Of a stretch of DNA of 64,000 bases, positions 26,746-36,256 are shown in pieces. The translations under genes and the position numbers were made by a program. This DNA comes from Sphingobacterium paucimobilis HER1398 (lineage in GTDB: Bacteria > Bacteroidota > Bacteroidia > Sphingobacteriales > Sphingobacteriaceae), in the NCBI RefSeq assembly GCF_000416985.1, contig NZ_ATDL01000022.1:310001-374000 (forward strand), written 5' to 3'. Position 1 is the first letter of the stretch; every line of letters begins with the position of its first letter. Below the pieces are notes generated by a model. It saw nothing but the letters and a program-made list of their open reading frames with translations, was not told the origin of the DNA and ran no database searches.

Positions 26746-28236
26746 TGCGCGCTCTATTGCTTCTTTAAGCCCTTCCCTAGTCCGGATATTAAAATCACCA
26801 TTTACTAATCTGTAATCTTTGCCGTACAGCAAAGGATAAGGGTATGCCGTTATTTGATAATATTCTATCATAGGATGTTTATAGCCTTTATTTTCTGTAA
26901 ACAAATGTACACCGCTCTTCGGAAGAAAGTCTTGCTTGTTCAACATTCTTTTAAAAGTTTCGTAATTATCTGTTGATATCGTAATAAAGACAACATTGGG
27001 ATTATCCTTATATAACTCTTTTATTGGCCCAACGACATCCCTCATATAATGGTGACAAGCTAAGCAGGAGGCAAACCAAAAGTCTATAAAAACTATTTTT
27101 CCCCTATACTCTTCGGCTTTATGGTATCTTCCATTAACATCGGGTAAAGAAAAGGAGTAACCTATCTCTCCCTCTAATAGCCCCTTTAATATAGACACTT
27201 TTTCTAGACTATAGGGCTCCTTAATCAAACTCAGTGCATCACTCAAGACCTCCTCATTGGGACTAAACTGAAACCAATTTAACAAAAAAGAAGCTATGAC
27301 TCGATCTCTAACTTTTAAGGGCTTAATAAAATTCTTAATATAATAGTAGCATTTTTCCACATCCATTTTGCCATTATTTAGACTTCTAAATGATGCCATC
27401 GAATACTTCAACAAATAATCCATATACTTAGGGGAAAGGATATCCTTATCGCGTGTATGTCCAAGGTCATATCCTCCCTGATCAAGGTACCGTTGCAACT
27501 CTATTCGTAAAGCAGAATCCACAGCTCCACTGTTTTCTCTGTAAAAATGCAAGTGATGCATCTGCCTTCCAATAAAGTCACCATAGTAGCCCTTTACCTG
27601 TCTTTCTAGCAAACTATAAATCTCACTACTCCAAGTATGTTTGTAATTAAGCAGCAGAGACAAAGCCCTATCCTGAAGTTTATAAAGCAGGTCAAATTGG
27701 TTAGTTGGGTAGACTGAACTTAAGGAGTCCATCGCTTTCATTCTATAATCTTCTTCACCTAATAGTTTTACTTGCCATAATGCGTCATATTTAGATGCCC
27801 CCCTCCCAGTAAACATGCCTTCCCAGTTATCATTTATTATCGGAACATTACCGTCGTACCCAACTTCTGATGGTTTAAAGCTACCTTTCTTAGGTTTTAA
27901 AAAAACATGTACACTATCACCTTGCTGAAGTAAAAACTCGCGTAAAATCGTAAAGAAAGGAGTTTGACCTCTTTTTTGAAAACTTAGTCCCATGCTTATC
28001 CAAGTATGCTCATCTAAATCATCAATATTAAAACTATACACGCCGTCCTTATTATCAGCGGCAAGCATCTGAATAGGATTTCTAAACGGCTCTGTAATAC
28101 GGTCTTTTTGCATATATAAAATCAAAGTGTCGTCAGGTGCCAATACTGGAGCATGGACAAATAATTGAGCATCCCCTTGAGCTAACAGAGCCACCATGCT
28201 CCATTGAAAGAGTATATAAATAATTATCTTTTTCAT
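26737..28236 (-). CDS. TlpA-like thioredoxin-fold protein
   Basis: 499 residues: signal peptide (1-19), a long helical N-terminal domain, and a C-terminal thioredoxin fold (about 365-499) with the active site SCLACH (Cys391, Cys394) after VFIDFWFA. Proteins of this build sit in SusCD operons of Bacteroidota and are thought to reduce or exchange disulfides in the periplasm. The gene is 10 bp after the SusD gene and is the last of the operon. Confidence 0.88.
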   Translation of the reverse strand: MKKIIIYILFQWSMVALLAQGDAQLFVHAPVLAPDDTLILYMQKDRITEPFRNPIQMLAADNKDGVYSFNIDDLDEHTWISMGLSFQKRGQTPFFTILREFLLQQGDSVHVFLKPKKGSFKPSEVGYDGNVPIINDNWEGMFTGRGASKYDALWQVKLLGEEDYRMKAMDSLSSVYPTNQFDLLYKLQDRALSLLLNYKHTWSSEIYSLLERQVKGYYGDFIGRQMHHLHFYRENSGAVDSALRIELQRYLDQGGYDLGHTRDKDILSPKYMDYLLKYSMASFRSLNNGKMDVEKCYYYIKNFIKPLKVRDRVIASFLLNWFQFSPNEEVLSDALSLIKEPYSLEKVSILKGLLEGEIGYSFSLPDVNGRYHKAEEYRGKIVFIDFWFASCLACHHYMRDVVGPIKELYKDNPNVVFITISTDNYETFKRMLNKQDFLPKSGVHLFTENKGYKHPMIEYYQITAYPYPLLYGKDYRLVNGDFNIRTREGLKEAIERALK

Positions 28237-28246
28237 AAGAATTTCT

Positions 28247-29572
28247 TTATTTCCTCAAGTTCTGAGGAATTCCAGAGGACTTAATTTCATTAACTGGTAT
28301 AGGAAAGAGCCATTTCGGACTGTTAGGTGACAACGTATAAGTCTTTTCACCTAAGGTTCTAGTTAAGGTAATATTAGCCCCATCTCTGTTATAACGCTTT
28401 AAATCCGACCAACGGAGTCCACGAAAAATCAATTGCTTTCTTCGCTCTTGCAGTATGATACTTAAAGCTTCCTCTTTTGTGCCAGCTACTTTATCTACGT
28501 AAGAACTATGAACATGCTTTAATAAATGATTCAACGTAGCTATTGCCTGATCCTTATCTCCTAATCGAACCTCACACTCCGCTTTTATTAAATATTGCTC
28601 ATCGCTATCTAAACCCCTAAAAAAATAATTACCTAATTTATAGGGTGATATATAATACGTGTTTCCATTTGTATTAAGCTTAAAAAAACTTTGTCTAAGA
28701 TCGCTAAGCTCAAATGTTATGACAAGGTCGCTTTTGATTTGAATATTTTGGTTGTTTGAGTGAATAAAAGGTCCGTTACCATCTAAACCCATGTATAATG
28801 TCTTCTTATAATCAAGGGAACCCGTATTCAGATCTACTAAGCCATCATGCGCATTTATAGAACTTGTAGACTTGATTAAAGCCTCCTCATAATTCCCCAT
28901 AGCAAGAAGCACTCTTGCCCACAAGGCATAAACAGCTGCTTGTGATGGTCGTCCAAAATCCACTTCCGATTGCACCAAAGGTGCTGCATCTTTCAGATCG
29001 TTTAAGAGACGGGCATAAACCTCTTCAACGGAGTTGCGCTGGACTTTTTCGTTCACATCGGACAGCAAAGGGATAGGAACTCCAGGATCTTTATTTGCTG
29101 TAGGTTTATTATAAGCAGGTGCATATAGCTGAGCTAGGTTGTATAGCGCCCAAGCACGCAGGAACAAAGCCGTTCCATGTACCTGATTGTGTTGCTTTTT
29201 ATTTCCATCAGTAACTGTTATCTTCTCTAAACCCTCCAGGACCACATTCGAATAAAATATCTGCGAGTAGCTTCGCTCCCAGTTAGCCAAGTCGCTTTCT
29301 ATGGTTTCATAAATATCATTCGCCCATATGTAGGAGTTTTTTATCAATGTAGGTCGAGACAACCAATATGTCTCTTCCAGATAATAGTCATCTGCTAACA
29401 CATCCAGCATATCCGGATAGGCGTAAACCAGATTTCCATAGTTCATCAATTGTTCAAAATCATCTAGAGTCGTCGGCACGACCGTACTAGAACTTGGCTT
29501 GATATCCAAGAATCCATCGCCACAGGACATCAACCCCATGACGATAAAAAATATAATTAGCTTTTTCATCAT
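28247..29572 (-). CDS. SusD/RagB-family outer-membrane lipoprotein
   Basis: 441 residues with a lipoprotein signal (Cys17 in GLMSCGDG). SusD hallmarks are FLDIKPSSSTVVPTTLDDFEQLMNY at the start and the C-terminal RRKQLIFRGLRWSDLKRYN. At 441 residues it is short for the family. It pairs with the SusC gene 57 bp upstream and should bind the ligand at the surface. Confidence 0.93.
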   Translation of the reverse strand: MMKKLIIFFIVMGLMSCGDGFLDIKPSSSTVVPTTLDDFEQLMNYGNLVYAYPDMLDVLADDYYLEETYWLSRPTLIKNSYIWANDIYETIESDLANWERSYSQIFYSNVVLEGLEKITVTDGNKKQHNQVHGTALFLRAWALYNLAQLYAPAYNKPTANKDPGVPIPLLSDVNEKVQRNSVEEVYARLLNDLKDAAPLVQSEVDFGRPSQAAVYALWARVLLAMGNYEEALIKSTSSINAHDGLVDLNTGSLDYKKTLYMGLDGNGPFIHSNNQNIQIKSDLVITFELSDLRQSFFKLNTNGNTYYISPYKLGNYFFRGLDSDEQYLIKAECEVRLGDKDQAIATLNHLLKHVHSSYVDKVAGTKEEALSIILQERRKQLIFRGLRWSDLKRYNRDGANITLTRTLGEKTYTLSPNSPKWLFPIPVNEIKSSGIPQNLRK

Positions 29573-29629
29573 TTTCTTTTTTTATTAAACATTAGCTAGT
29601 TGCCATTAGCTATAAGCCATAAGCTGTTC

Positions 29630-32600
29630 CTAAAAATTAGCATTCACACCCAAGGAATAAGTTCGCACAGCTGGATAAACCATCGTATTCCCATAAACGG
29701 CATCAGGATCAAATCCCAACCTGTTGGCAGCCCATAGTAGCCCAAGGTTATTGGCATAGCCATAAACCTGTAAGGAAGAAAATCCCATTTTAGGTAGCTT
29801 GACGGTATATCCCAATCGGATATCACGCAAACGAATATGATCTCCCCGGTCGACAAGATGTTCTGTCATATTATAGAATGTCTCCCGATTAGCGACGACT
29901 GGATAGATAGCTGCTGGCACATGTGTATTTAACTCATCCCCTGCCTTCTGCCAACGGTTCATATAATCGTATTGAAATGGCATATTCATATAAGATGAAA
30001 CGTCATAAAGTAATCCATAACTCAGTCCTTTACGACGGACATAATATCCAAACTGGGCAGAGATATTAAAAGAAAGATCAAATGCCTTATACTGAAAAGT
30101 ATTACGAATGGAACCAAACAGATTCGGCGTAGCACGACCCCGGTATACATAATCATCCAATCTTGTGTTATTATAGATATTCGTATAATCCTGTGATAGC
30201 TGTCCATGGAGATATCCTTGCGGTTGTCCGTGTGCATCCAAACCTGCAGAAGCAAAGGAATACATCCCATATAATGGCTTACCTTCAATAGGATACTCTC
30301 CTAGATTACTCGTAAGGTACATGCGATCTGAACTTGGCTTTCTTTTATAATCCGTCACCTTTTCATTCGTATAGGATAAGATCAAATCGGACTGCCAGAG
30401 GAAATCCTGTGTTTGGATGTTTTTTCCAGTCAAATTCAAATCCCAACCCGATCCCTTTAGCGAAGACCAATTACCATATAGCGTCGTTACTCCAGACGAA
30501 GGGTTGATCGGAGAAGAACTCAATAAGTCAGTAGCTTTCTTGCGGTAGTACTCCAAAGATCCCGATAGCCTACTATTAAAAGCAGAGAAATCGGCAGCTA
30601 AATTACTCATCCTTACATTCTCCCAACTCAGCTGAGGATTTGGAGGGTTAGTTATTGTTTGATATATTTTGTTGGTATAGTAAAATGGACTGGATGAGAT
30701 AGCAGAAGTAATATAAGCCGATCTTCCACTCACATTTCCCGTGTAGCCATGTGTGGCTCGTATCACGAGTTTTGATAGCCAATCCACTTTGTAAAAATCT
30801 TCTTCATGCAATTGCCAACGGGCTCCTGCCGACCAAAATGGACGTCCACGCTGATTGATATCCACACCAAATATGTTTGCCTCGTCCTTACGTGCGGAGA
30901 ATGTCACGGTATAGCGCTTATCGTAGGTATAGGAAGCATTTCCGAAATACAATCTGTTTCTATTTAAAGTCGTAAGACGAGACAGATTTATTGGGATCAC
31001 ATTATTAGCCACCCCTAAATTACCGGTCAGGTATTGTCCATATCGCTCGGTAGCATCAAACGGAACATAAGTCTCCGTCTCCTCTTGATACCCCATCATG
31101 ACAGGCATAATGCGCTCTAAAGTATTTCTGCTGTTAACCTCTATCCCACCGACTAAATGAAAATCATGAATGTCCTTCCATTTTTTATCGACATTAAAAC
31201 TACCACGAAAATAATGTGCGCTCTGACCGAAGTTTGTCTGATTGAGACGGGCACCATCGGGTATAGCCGAGGTTGCAATCCCAGTGGTATAATCAATCTG
31301 TGTGAACCGATTGTACAGATCACGCATTTCAAAATAGTTCGCCTCTTGCAATGTATTGTTCTCGCTATAGCTCCGTCTATATTGATAATTTGCAGAAAAC
31401 CCTAACCAGTCCAACGGTTTATAACTGATACTGGGCCTAAGCTGATAGCTGACCTGATCGATAACTCGTTTGAATTGTCCTGGATTTTCTAAAGGATAAA
31501 AGCCCCAGTCTTTCAGTAGTCCCATCCCAACGGTATCTATATAACTTTGCCGAAGCCCTTGTGCATTAAATCCTCCTCCAATTGATAGCGGATTACCATT
31601 TTCATCTGCTATCTTATCATAAAGCACCTGAAACATAGGATTTGCGCCTATATTTTGTTTATCTGACGAAAACTGCAAGTCTGTATCAAATACCAATTTG
31701 TTATTCAACATTTTATAGCTATTACGTGCCTGTAGGGTAACTCGCTGCGTATTTTGACCGGAGATATTACCCAGATTCTTGTCATATCCGGCCGAGAAGT
31801 AATAATTATGCTGCTTGGCTCCCCCGCTGAAATTGACAGCTCCTTTGTACAGCTGTACCGAACGGTATACATATCTATTCAAATCACGACGTACATCCTG
31901 CGTCTTGAGTTGTGCGATACGTCTTTCCATCTCGGCCTTATCGATATGTCCATTCCTTTCAGCTAGCAAAGCTTCAATGGTTGGGGTGATATATGGATAG
32001 ATTTGATTGATGGTTCCATCCCAAGCTCCCTCTCCGTATAAAAAGCGTTCGATATCGATCACCTCGTTCATAGGTATTGTAGGGTTGTAATAGAGATTGG
32101 GCTTTTCGCTGATCGACATATCGGTTCGTACCGACACCTTAAGGGGCTGTTCAAAGCGCCCCTTTTTAGATGTCAGTACAATCACACCGTTACCAGCTCG
32201 TGCTCCCCAAATAGACGAAGCTGCGGCATCTTGCAATACCGTAACGGACTCAATATCCTCCGGATTGATGGTATTAATATCCCCTTCAAATGGAAAGTTG
32301 TCCAGAATGATTAGCGGCTCGGCATTCGCAAATAAAGTACTGATACCACGAATGGACATCGAAGGCCTGTTAGAAGCAAATGTCGTTGCCCCTACCTGAT
32401 TATTATTAAAAATCAATCCCCGAGTCACGCCATTTAACCGATCCAAGATATTGGAACCGACGGTACGACTTAACAACTTATTATCGATATGAACGAACGA
32501 ACCTGTAGCTCTTTCTTCAGGAACTCGGAAATAACCCGTTTCTGCTACGATAGCAACAGTATCAATTTGCTTCGTATCTCTTTCTAAGACTTCCAGTAGA

Positions 32601-33028
32601 TTGATTATAAAAGGTCCGCGATTAATAGTATCAAATGGAACATATATTGGTTTAGTAAGCTTATTATGTCCAATGCGCAATACGCCAGATTCAAGGTATA
32701 CACCCCGAAAAGAAAAGGTTCCATCATTTTGTGAGTAAACATAGATATCTGTTCCTTCTATACTGATATGACTTCTTAGGCTAAGCGTACTATCTGAAGA
32801 TACCACCTTACCTTTTAAATACGGTCTATACACTTGACTGATCTCAGGAGCCTTTACGGCAGTCCCGAGTTTACCTCGGGGCTGCGCAAAGACTTTACTA
32901 AACAACACACAGAAAATCATAGGTAGCATGTATATGATCAGCGAAACACGCTTCTTTTTTTGTTTTATAGATTGGACATAACGTTGTCGATAGGGCAATT
33001 CACTTCCACCCCTAAAAAAATCTTTCAT
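29630..33028 (-). CDS. SusC/RagA-family TonB-dependent receptor
   Basis: About 1132 residues from MKDFFRGGSELP; an ATG four codons upstream (33040) lies inside a 10-bp hairpin and is less likely. A basic stretch of about 30 residues precedes the signal peptide (SLIIYMLPMIFCVLF to FAQ), unusually long. Then come a carboxypeptidase-regulatory-like domain (about 70-150), a plug with ILDRLNGVTRGLIF and IRGISTLFANAEPLIILD, and the barrel ending in VNANF. It imports the ligand bound by its SusD partner. A long structured leader precedes it. Confidence 0.95.
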   Translation of the reverse strand: MKDFFRGGSELPYRQRYVQSIKQKKKRVSLIIYMLPMIFCVLFSKVFAQPRGKLGTAVKAPEISQVYRPYLKGKVVSSDSTLSLRSHISIEGTDIYVYSQNDGTFSFRGVYLESGVLRIGHNKLTKPIYVPFDTINRGPFIINLLEVLERDTKQIDTVAIVAETGYFRVPEERATGSFVHIDNKLLSRTVGSNILDRLNGVTRGLIFNNNQVGATTFASNRPSMSIRGISTLFANAEPLIILDNFPFEGDINTINPEDIESVTVLQDAAASSIWGARAGNGVIVLTSKKGRFEQPLKVSVRTDMSISEKPNLYYNPTIPMNEVIDIERFLYGEGAWDGTINQIYPYITPTIEALLAERNGHIDKAEMERRIAQLKTQDVRRDLNRYVYRSVQLYKGAVNFSGGAKQHNYYFSAGYDKNLGNISGQNTQRVTLQARNSYKMLNNKLVFDTDLQFSSDKQNIGANPMFQVLYDKIADENGNPLSIGGGFNAQGLRQSYIDTVGMGLLKDWGFYPLENPGQFKRVIDQVSYQLRPSISYKPLDWLGFSANYQYRRSYSENNTLQEANYFEMRDLYNRFTQIDYTTGIATSAIPDGARLNQTNFGQSAHYFRGSFNVDKKWKDIHDFHLVGGIEVNSRNTLERIMPVMMGYQEETETYVPFDATERYGQYLTGNLGVANNVIPINLSRLTTLNRNRLYFGNASYTYDKRYTVTFSARKDEANIFGVDINQRGRPFWSAGARWQLHEEDFYKVDWLSKLVIRATHGYTGNVSGRSAYITSAISSSPFYYTNKIYQTITNPPNPQLSWENVRMSNLAADFSAFNSRLSGSLEYYRKKATDLLSSSPINPSSGVTTLYGNWSSLKGSGWDLNLTGKNIQTQDFLWQSDLILSYTNEKVTDYKRKPSSDRMYLTSNLGEYPIEGKPLYGMYSFASAGLDAHGQPQGYLHGQLSQDYTNIYNNTRLDDYVYRGRATPNLFGSIRNTFQYKAFDLSFNISAQFGYYVRRKGLSYGLLYDVSSYMNMPFQYDYMNRWQKAGDELNTHVPAAIYPVVANRETFYNMTEHLVDRGDHIRLRDIRLGYTVKLPKMGFSSLQVYGYANNLGLLWAANRLGFDPDAVYGNTMVYPAVRTYSLGVNANF

Positions 33029-33035
33029 TTTTAAG

Positions 33036-33058
33036 TTCATTAGGTGTGACCTAATGAA
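33036..33058 (-). promoter_or_regulatory. Hairpin at the SusC start
   Basis: TTCATTAGGT (33036-33045) and ACCTAATGAA (33049-33058) form a perfect 10-bp stem with a 3-nt loop. The stem covers the ATG at 33038-33040 and ends 8 bp before the ATG at 33028, so it can hide the ribosome entry region. Part of it (33044-33052) could instead pair with 33112-33120. Confidence 0.6.
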
Positions 33059-33111
33059 GGCGGGTCAGAGCGTTACTTCTATCAATAACCAACCGTACCT
33101 AATCCTCGATC

Positions 33112-33120
33112 AGGTCACAC
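33112..33120 (-). promoter_or_regulatory. Upstream partner of an alternative leader stem
   Basis: AGGTCACAC at 33112-33120 is the exact reverse complement of GTGTGACCT at 33044-33052. This pairing and the start-codon hairpin cannot form together, which is the logic of a riboregulator. No experimental support. Confidence 0.35.
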
Positions 33121-33276
33121 GGTTTAAATAAAATCTATTAATTGATTTGTCTAGCGCTTTTTTTTTGATGTATAATTTGGTTTAATCGGCTATAATATAC
33201 GCGTAGATCTTGAAATTGTACGAATCAGTTGCGAACCTATTCAGGTCCTTTGATGATGTTTTTTTGTAGTTGCTTA

Positions 33277-33540
33277 TTAGTTCTTATCATAACTCACTTT
33301 TATTAGGGTATCAAAGCGAGTCTCCTTGAGAAAAACAGGGACAGTCCTGTGTTCCATGGCCGATTCCAGAAAATTTTGAGCCCAGAGCAGCACATGAAAC
33401 AGCAAGACCCGTCCCTGAAAATGTAAAAATATACATTTTTTTAAAAAGTTCTGGGTTTACCTTGCCGCCTTCATCCCTGGGCTCAATCATGGAATCTGAA
33501 GACTCTTATATATATAATTTGGACTACACTGTCCTACCTT
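33277..33540 (-). ncRNA. Structured leader or non-coding RNA upstream of SusC
   Basis: Nested stems share one axis: GATTCCA (33362-33368) with 33490-33496, TTGAGCCCAG (33376-33385) with 33477-33486, GCAAG-ACCC (33402-33410) with GGGT and CTTGC (33453-33456, 33461-33465), and an inner AAAATGTA/TACATTTT hairpin. A further 7-bp pair joins 33336-33342 to 33411-33417. On the minus strand it would be part of the SusC leader. Short frames exist (33311-33436, 41 residues; 33277-33357, 26 residues) but have no recognised product. No known RNA family was matched. Confidence 0.4.
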
Positions 33541-33577
33541 CCTGTTTTACATGTTATTAAATAATTAATTTCCTTCA

Positions 33578-33585
33578 CAAATATA
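33578..33585 (-). promoter_or_regulatory. Possible -7 element of the SusC operon
   Basis: The minus strand reads TATATTTG, a match to TAnnTTTG. Use of this site would give a leader of about 540 nt that includes the structured region. The -33 element is not evident. Confidence 0.35.
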
Positions 33586-33653
33586 ATAAAACAATTTCAA
33601 AATGAATAATATTTTATACAAAATGTCACTATTTAAATCTTTCCATTTGTATA

Positions 33654-34163
33654 ATGGAGTTAACAATAGAAGTTTTGCAACCCAATATCATAGAAATCCG
33701 AGATGCAACAGGATTAAGTCAAGAGAATTTTGCTCTACTTTGCGAGTTTTCAAGGGCTACTTTAACCAATATCGAAAATGGTAAATCTCTTCCTTCAACT
33801 ACTACATTAAATAAAATATCAAGTTTCACTAATATTGGTATAGAAAAAATAACGAAGAGAGACTTTATCCCACCTATTAACTTACGAGAGAAACTACAAA
33901 AGAAATACTCTAACGACCCAACAAAATCGGTACTCTTGGAACAAGTACCATCTGTTCCCTATATAATTAAATATAGATTACTTAAAACTACTTTTCTAGA
34001 TTCGTTTCGGGAGAGGTTAGAAATATTAACATATATTAAAAACAAGTATGGATGGGAAATCAATCCTAATACATTAACTACTAACTTAAAACGGTTAAAT
34101 AACAAATTGATAATAGAACCAAACCCTAAGCATAATAAAGGGTATGTATATAAAAAGTTATAG
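33654..34163 (+). CDS. XRE-family helix-turn-helix regulator
   Basis: 169 residues. Residues 8-65 form a Cro/C1-type HTH (IIEIRDATGLSQENFALLCEFSRATLTNIENGKSLPSTTTLNKI). The C-terminal half (about 110-169) looks like a small winged-helix (FRERLEILTYIKNKYGWEINPNTLTTNLKRL, then EPNPKHNKGYVYKKL). It is divergent from the SusC leader, 613 bp from the SusC start. Its target is unknown. A decayed XRE-like fragment follows. Confidence 0.82.
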   Translation: MELTIEVLQPNIIEIRDATGLSQENFALLCEFSRATLTNIENGKSLPSTTTLNKISSFTNIGIEKITKRDFIPPINLREKLQKKYSNDPTKSVLLEQVPSVPYIIKYRLLKTTFLDSFRERLEILTYIKNKYGWEINPNTLTTNLKRLNNKLIIEPNPKHNKGYVYKKL

Positions 34164-34189
34164 GTTCCCTAAAGTCCTAGATATAACAC

Positions 34190-34380
34190 CAAAAGTCTAT
34201 AACGACATCTAAGCAAATATTGCCGATGTTACCATTACTCGTCTGTTCGAATTGGTCCATATTTTTGGATGCACTGCTGAGTATATTTTAGGGTATCATC
34301 AAAAGCCGTCCGGTATTACTAACAACTTCAACAACTACGAGGGTAATGCAGGCGTGACCATTATGTATCAAAAACGGTAA
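34190..34380 (+). pseudogene. Decayed fragment of an XRE-type regulator
   Basis: The frame ending at TAA 34378-34380 reads YNDI-stop-ANIADVTITRLFELVHIFGC, then TAEYILGYHQKPSGITNNFNN. This is the usual second half of a Cro-type HTH plus tail, but an in-frame TAA (34210-34212) and the missing first half show it is broken. Confidence 0.5.
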
Positions 34381-34602
34381 GCCTTCATACTCCCGAACAT
34401 AATAAATTTAATAGTGCTTTTCAAAAACTATAAAGATTAACTTTCGAACTTTAAACCTGAATCTGATCAATCTGACTTATTCGGCAACTTCTAATAAAGC
34501 CAATATCTACTTCGAAAGCAGGACTAAAAACTGATATACATAATTTTTAGTGAAAAATATAAAAAACAATTAAAATAACTTATTTTCGTTAAAAAAAAAG
34601 AA
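34381..34602. other. AT-rich spacer before the barrel gene
   Basis: No coding sequence seen. The last 60 bp are very AT-rich and should contain the promoter of the gene at 34603; TATTTTCG near 34580 is a weak -7 candidate. Confidence 0.3.
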
Positions 34603-35247
34603 ATGAAAAAAGAAATAACCACATTCCTAGTATTATGTTCCCTAAGCACAGCTGCTATAGCTCAGATAAATTATGGTGTTAAAGGAGGAGTAAATCTGGG
34701 TAAATCTAGTTATTCTGAAGCTAATTTTAAAGACTATCAGACAAATAACGTATCTTTTTACATTACAGGATATAGCGAGTTTAGTATAGCAAAAAATACA
34801 GCTATGCAACCTGGGATATCCTTGCAAGGTAAAGGTGATAAATACAAGTTTGATAAAAATAATTTGGATGGCAGTGTCACTTGGAGCACTATGTCCATAG
34901 AAATCCCTGTCAATGCAGTTTATTATATTCCTACTGGTGCATCAGGATCTTTTTTTCTGGGAGCAGGTCCTTATATTGGCTTTAATATCAGTGGAAAACA
35001 AAAAGCTACAGGTAATATTGACAATTGGGTGAGCAATGGTAGTAAAAACCTAAAATTCACTGGTAGTGAAAAGGATATGAACCTTATAGATGCAGGTTTG
35101 AATTTTATGGGCGGCTATAAGTTGAACAATGGATTATTAGTCAATGTAGGTTATGGTTTAGGTTTAAGTAATCTATCACCGAGTAATGACTCCGAAAGAA
35201 AATTATCAAATAGAACATTTTCGTTCGGGATCGGGTATCAACTTTAA
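34603..35247 (+). CDS. Outer-membrane beta-barrel protein (PorT-like)
   Basis: 214 residues: signal peptide (1-20, ending AIAQ) and alternating hydrophobic strands with glycines (YGVKGGVNLG, FFLGAGPYIGFNISG, LLVNVGYGLGLSNL), ending FSFGIGYQL. This matches the outer-membrane beta-barrel domain (PF13568 type), probably an eight-strand barrel. Function of such small barrels is mostly unknown. A 10-bp hairpin (35230-35239 with 35249-35258) spans the stop codon. Confidence 0.85.
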   Translation: MKKEITTFLVLCSLSTAAIAQINYGVKGGVNLGKSSYSEANFKDYQTNNVSFYITGYSEFSIAKNTAMQPGISLQGKGDKYKFDKNNLDGSVTWSTMSIEIPVNAVYYIPTGASGSFFLGAGPYIGFNISGKQKATGNIDNWVSNGSKNLKFTGSEKDMNLIDAGLNFMGGYKLNNGLLVNVGYGLGLSNLSPSNDSERKLSNRTFSFGIGYQL

Positions 35248-35541
35248 GGATACCCGATATAGGTCTGGGGCTTGGCATTTATCAAGGATGAGGGCCTAGT
35301 CTACCAAACTAAACGGCCTTATATCTTGTATGAACAATAACATTTTATGGATTACCGATCCACTAGACACTTGACCTCATTACCGTATGCATCTAATGTG
35401 GTCCTAGGTAATCTTGACAAATAAAACCACTTTACGAACGTACCTGTAAAGACAATGGCCATTAATGACATAGCAATGGCAGCTATTTTGATCCTTCCTG
35501 CTAATAATTAAGAAAACAGTAATAAAGTTTTACAATTTTCC
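35248..35541. other. Spacer with possible gene remnants
   Basis: No intact gene. One plus-strand frame around 35373-35510 has short coding-like stretches (ending AINDIAMAAILILPANN) broken by stops, suggesting an eroded gene of unknown family. Confidence 0.3.
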
Positions 35542-36021
35542 TTAATATTGAAATTGTAGATTTACAACTTCACCAACAACAACAGCCTGTTGTTTAATGT
35601 CCTTTACAACATCTCCGTTGATCTCTGCCTTATAACTGTAAACAATAGGCGAACTCAAACTTCCTCCATCCGCAGAATTATTATTAACAATGCTTAAACC
35701 AGCCGTTATGGTTACGACAGGGTTTAAGAGCTCAACAACACAAACAGCTCCAGACTTTAACACGTCTTCAGTTACATGTATCAGATTTTGATTAGATTTA
35801 GTTTCACCATTCACTTTCCATATTGTCGTATTTCCCTCTGCGTTGGCTGAAGAAAAACCAAAATGACCAATATCATCTTTCTCTAGTCCTTCTATTGAAA
35901 AGGTAAACTTTGCTGTCTTCACTTTGTTCGAATGTATATCTTGTTGCTCATTCTTACTACAACTTGCCAAAGAAAAACACAACAATGTTGCCATTATAAA
36001 AAGCAATTTAAAGTTTTTCAT
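35542..36021 (-). CDS. Hypothetical lipoprotein
   Basis: 159 residues with a clear lipoprotein signal (Cys21 in SLASCSKN). The mature part is beta-rich (AKFTFSIEGLEKDDIGHFGFSSAN, AVVVGEVVNLQFQY) with no recognised domain. Monocistronic. An interrupted inverted repeat (ACCTATA-A-GTAGG with CCTAC-TATT-TATAGGT, 36080-36117) lies upstream. Confidence 0.7.
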   Translation of the reverse strand: MKNFKLLFIMATLLCFSLASCSKNEQQDIHSNKVKTAKFTFSIEGLEKDDIGHFGFSSANAEGNTTIWKVNGETKSNQNLIHVTEDVLKSGAVCVVELLNPVVTITAGLSIVNNNSADGGSLSSPIVYSYKAEINGDVVKDIKQQAVVVGEVVNLQFQY

Positions 36022-36256
36022 AAATCATATATTTATTATTGCATTGACAAAACTAATTTTTTAATCACTTTTCGACAATACCTATAAGTAGGAGTTTTAA
36101 ACCTACTATTTATAGGTAGTTCGTGAAGTTTGATACTGATCCTAGTGACTTCGGAGCGGCTTTATACATCTTATGGGGTCAAAGCTCTTGGAGCTATGCT
36201 CTTAGCTACTCCCCAATCACTCATAGGCTTTGGGAGACCTAGCCTGCAAGTAAGAG

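Noticed and set aside
36119..36256. Remnant of an Rhs-type toxin gene next to DUF4303
   Set aside because: A short open plus-strand frame exists but shows none of the YD-repeat or core motifs.
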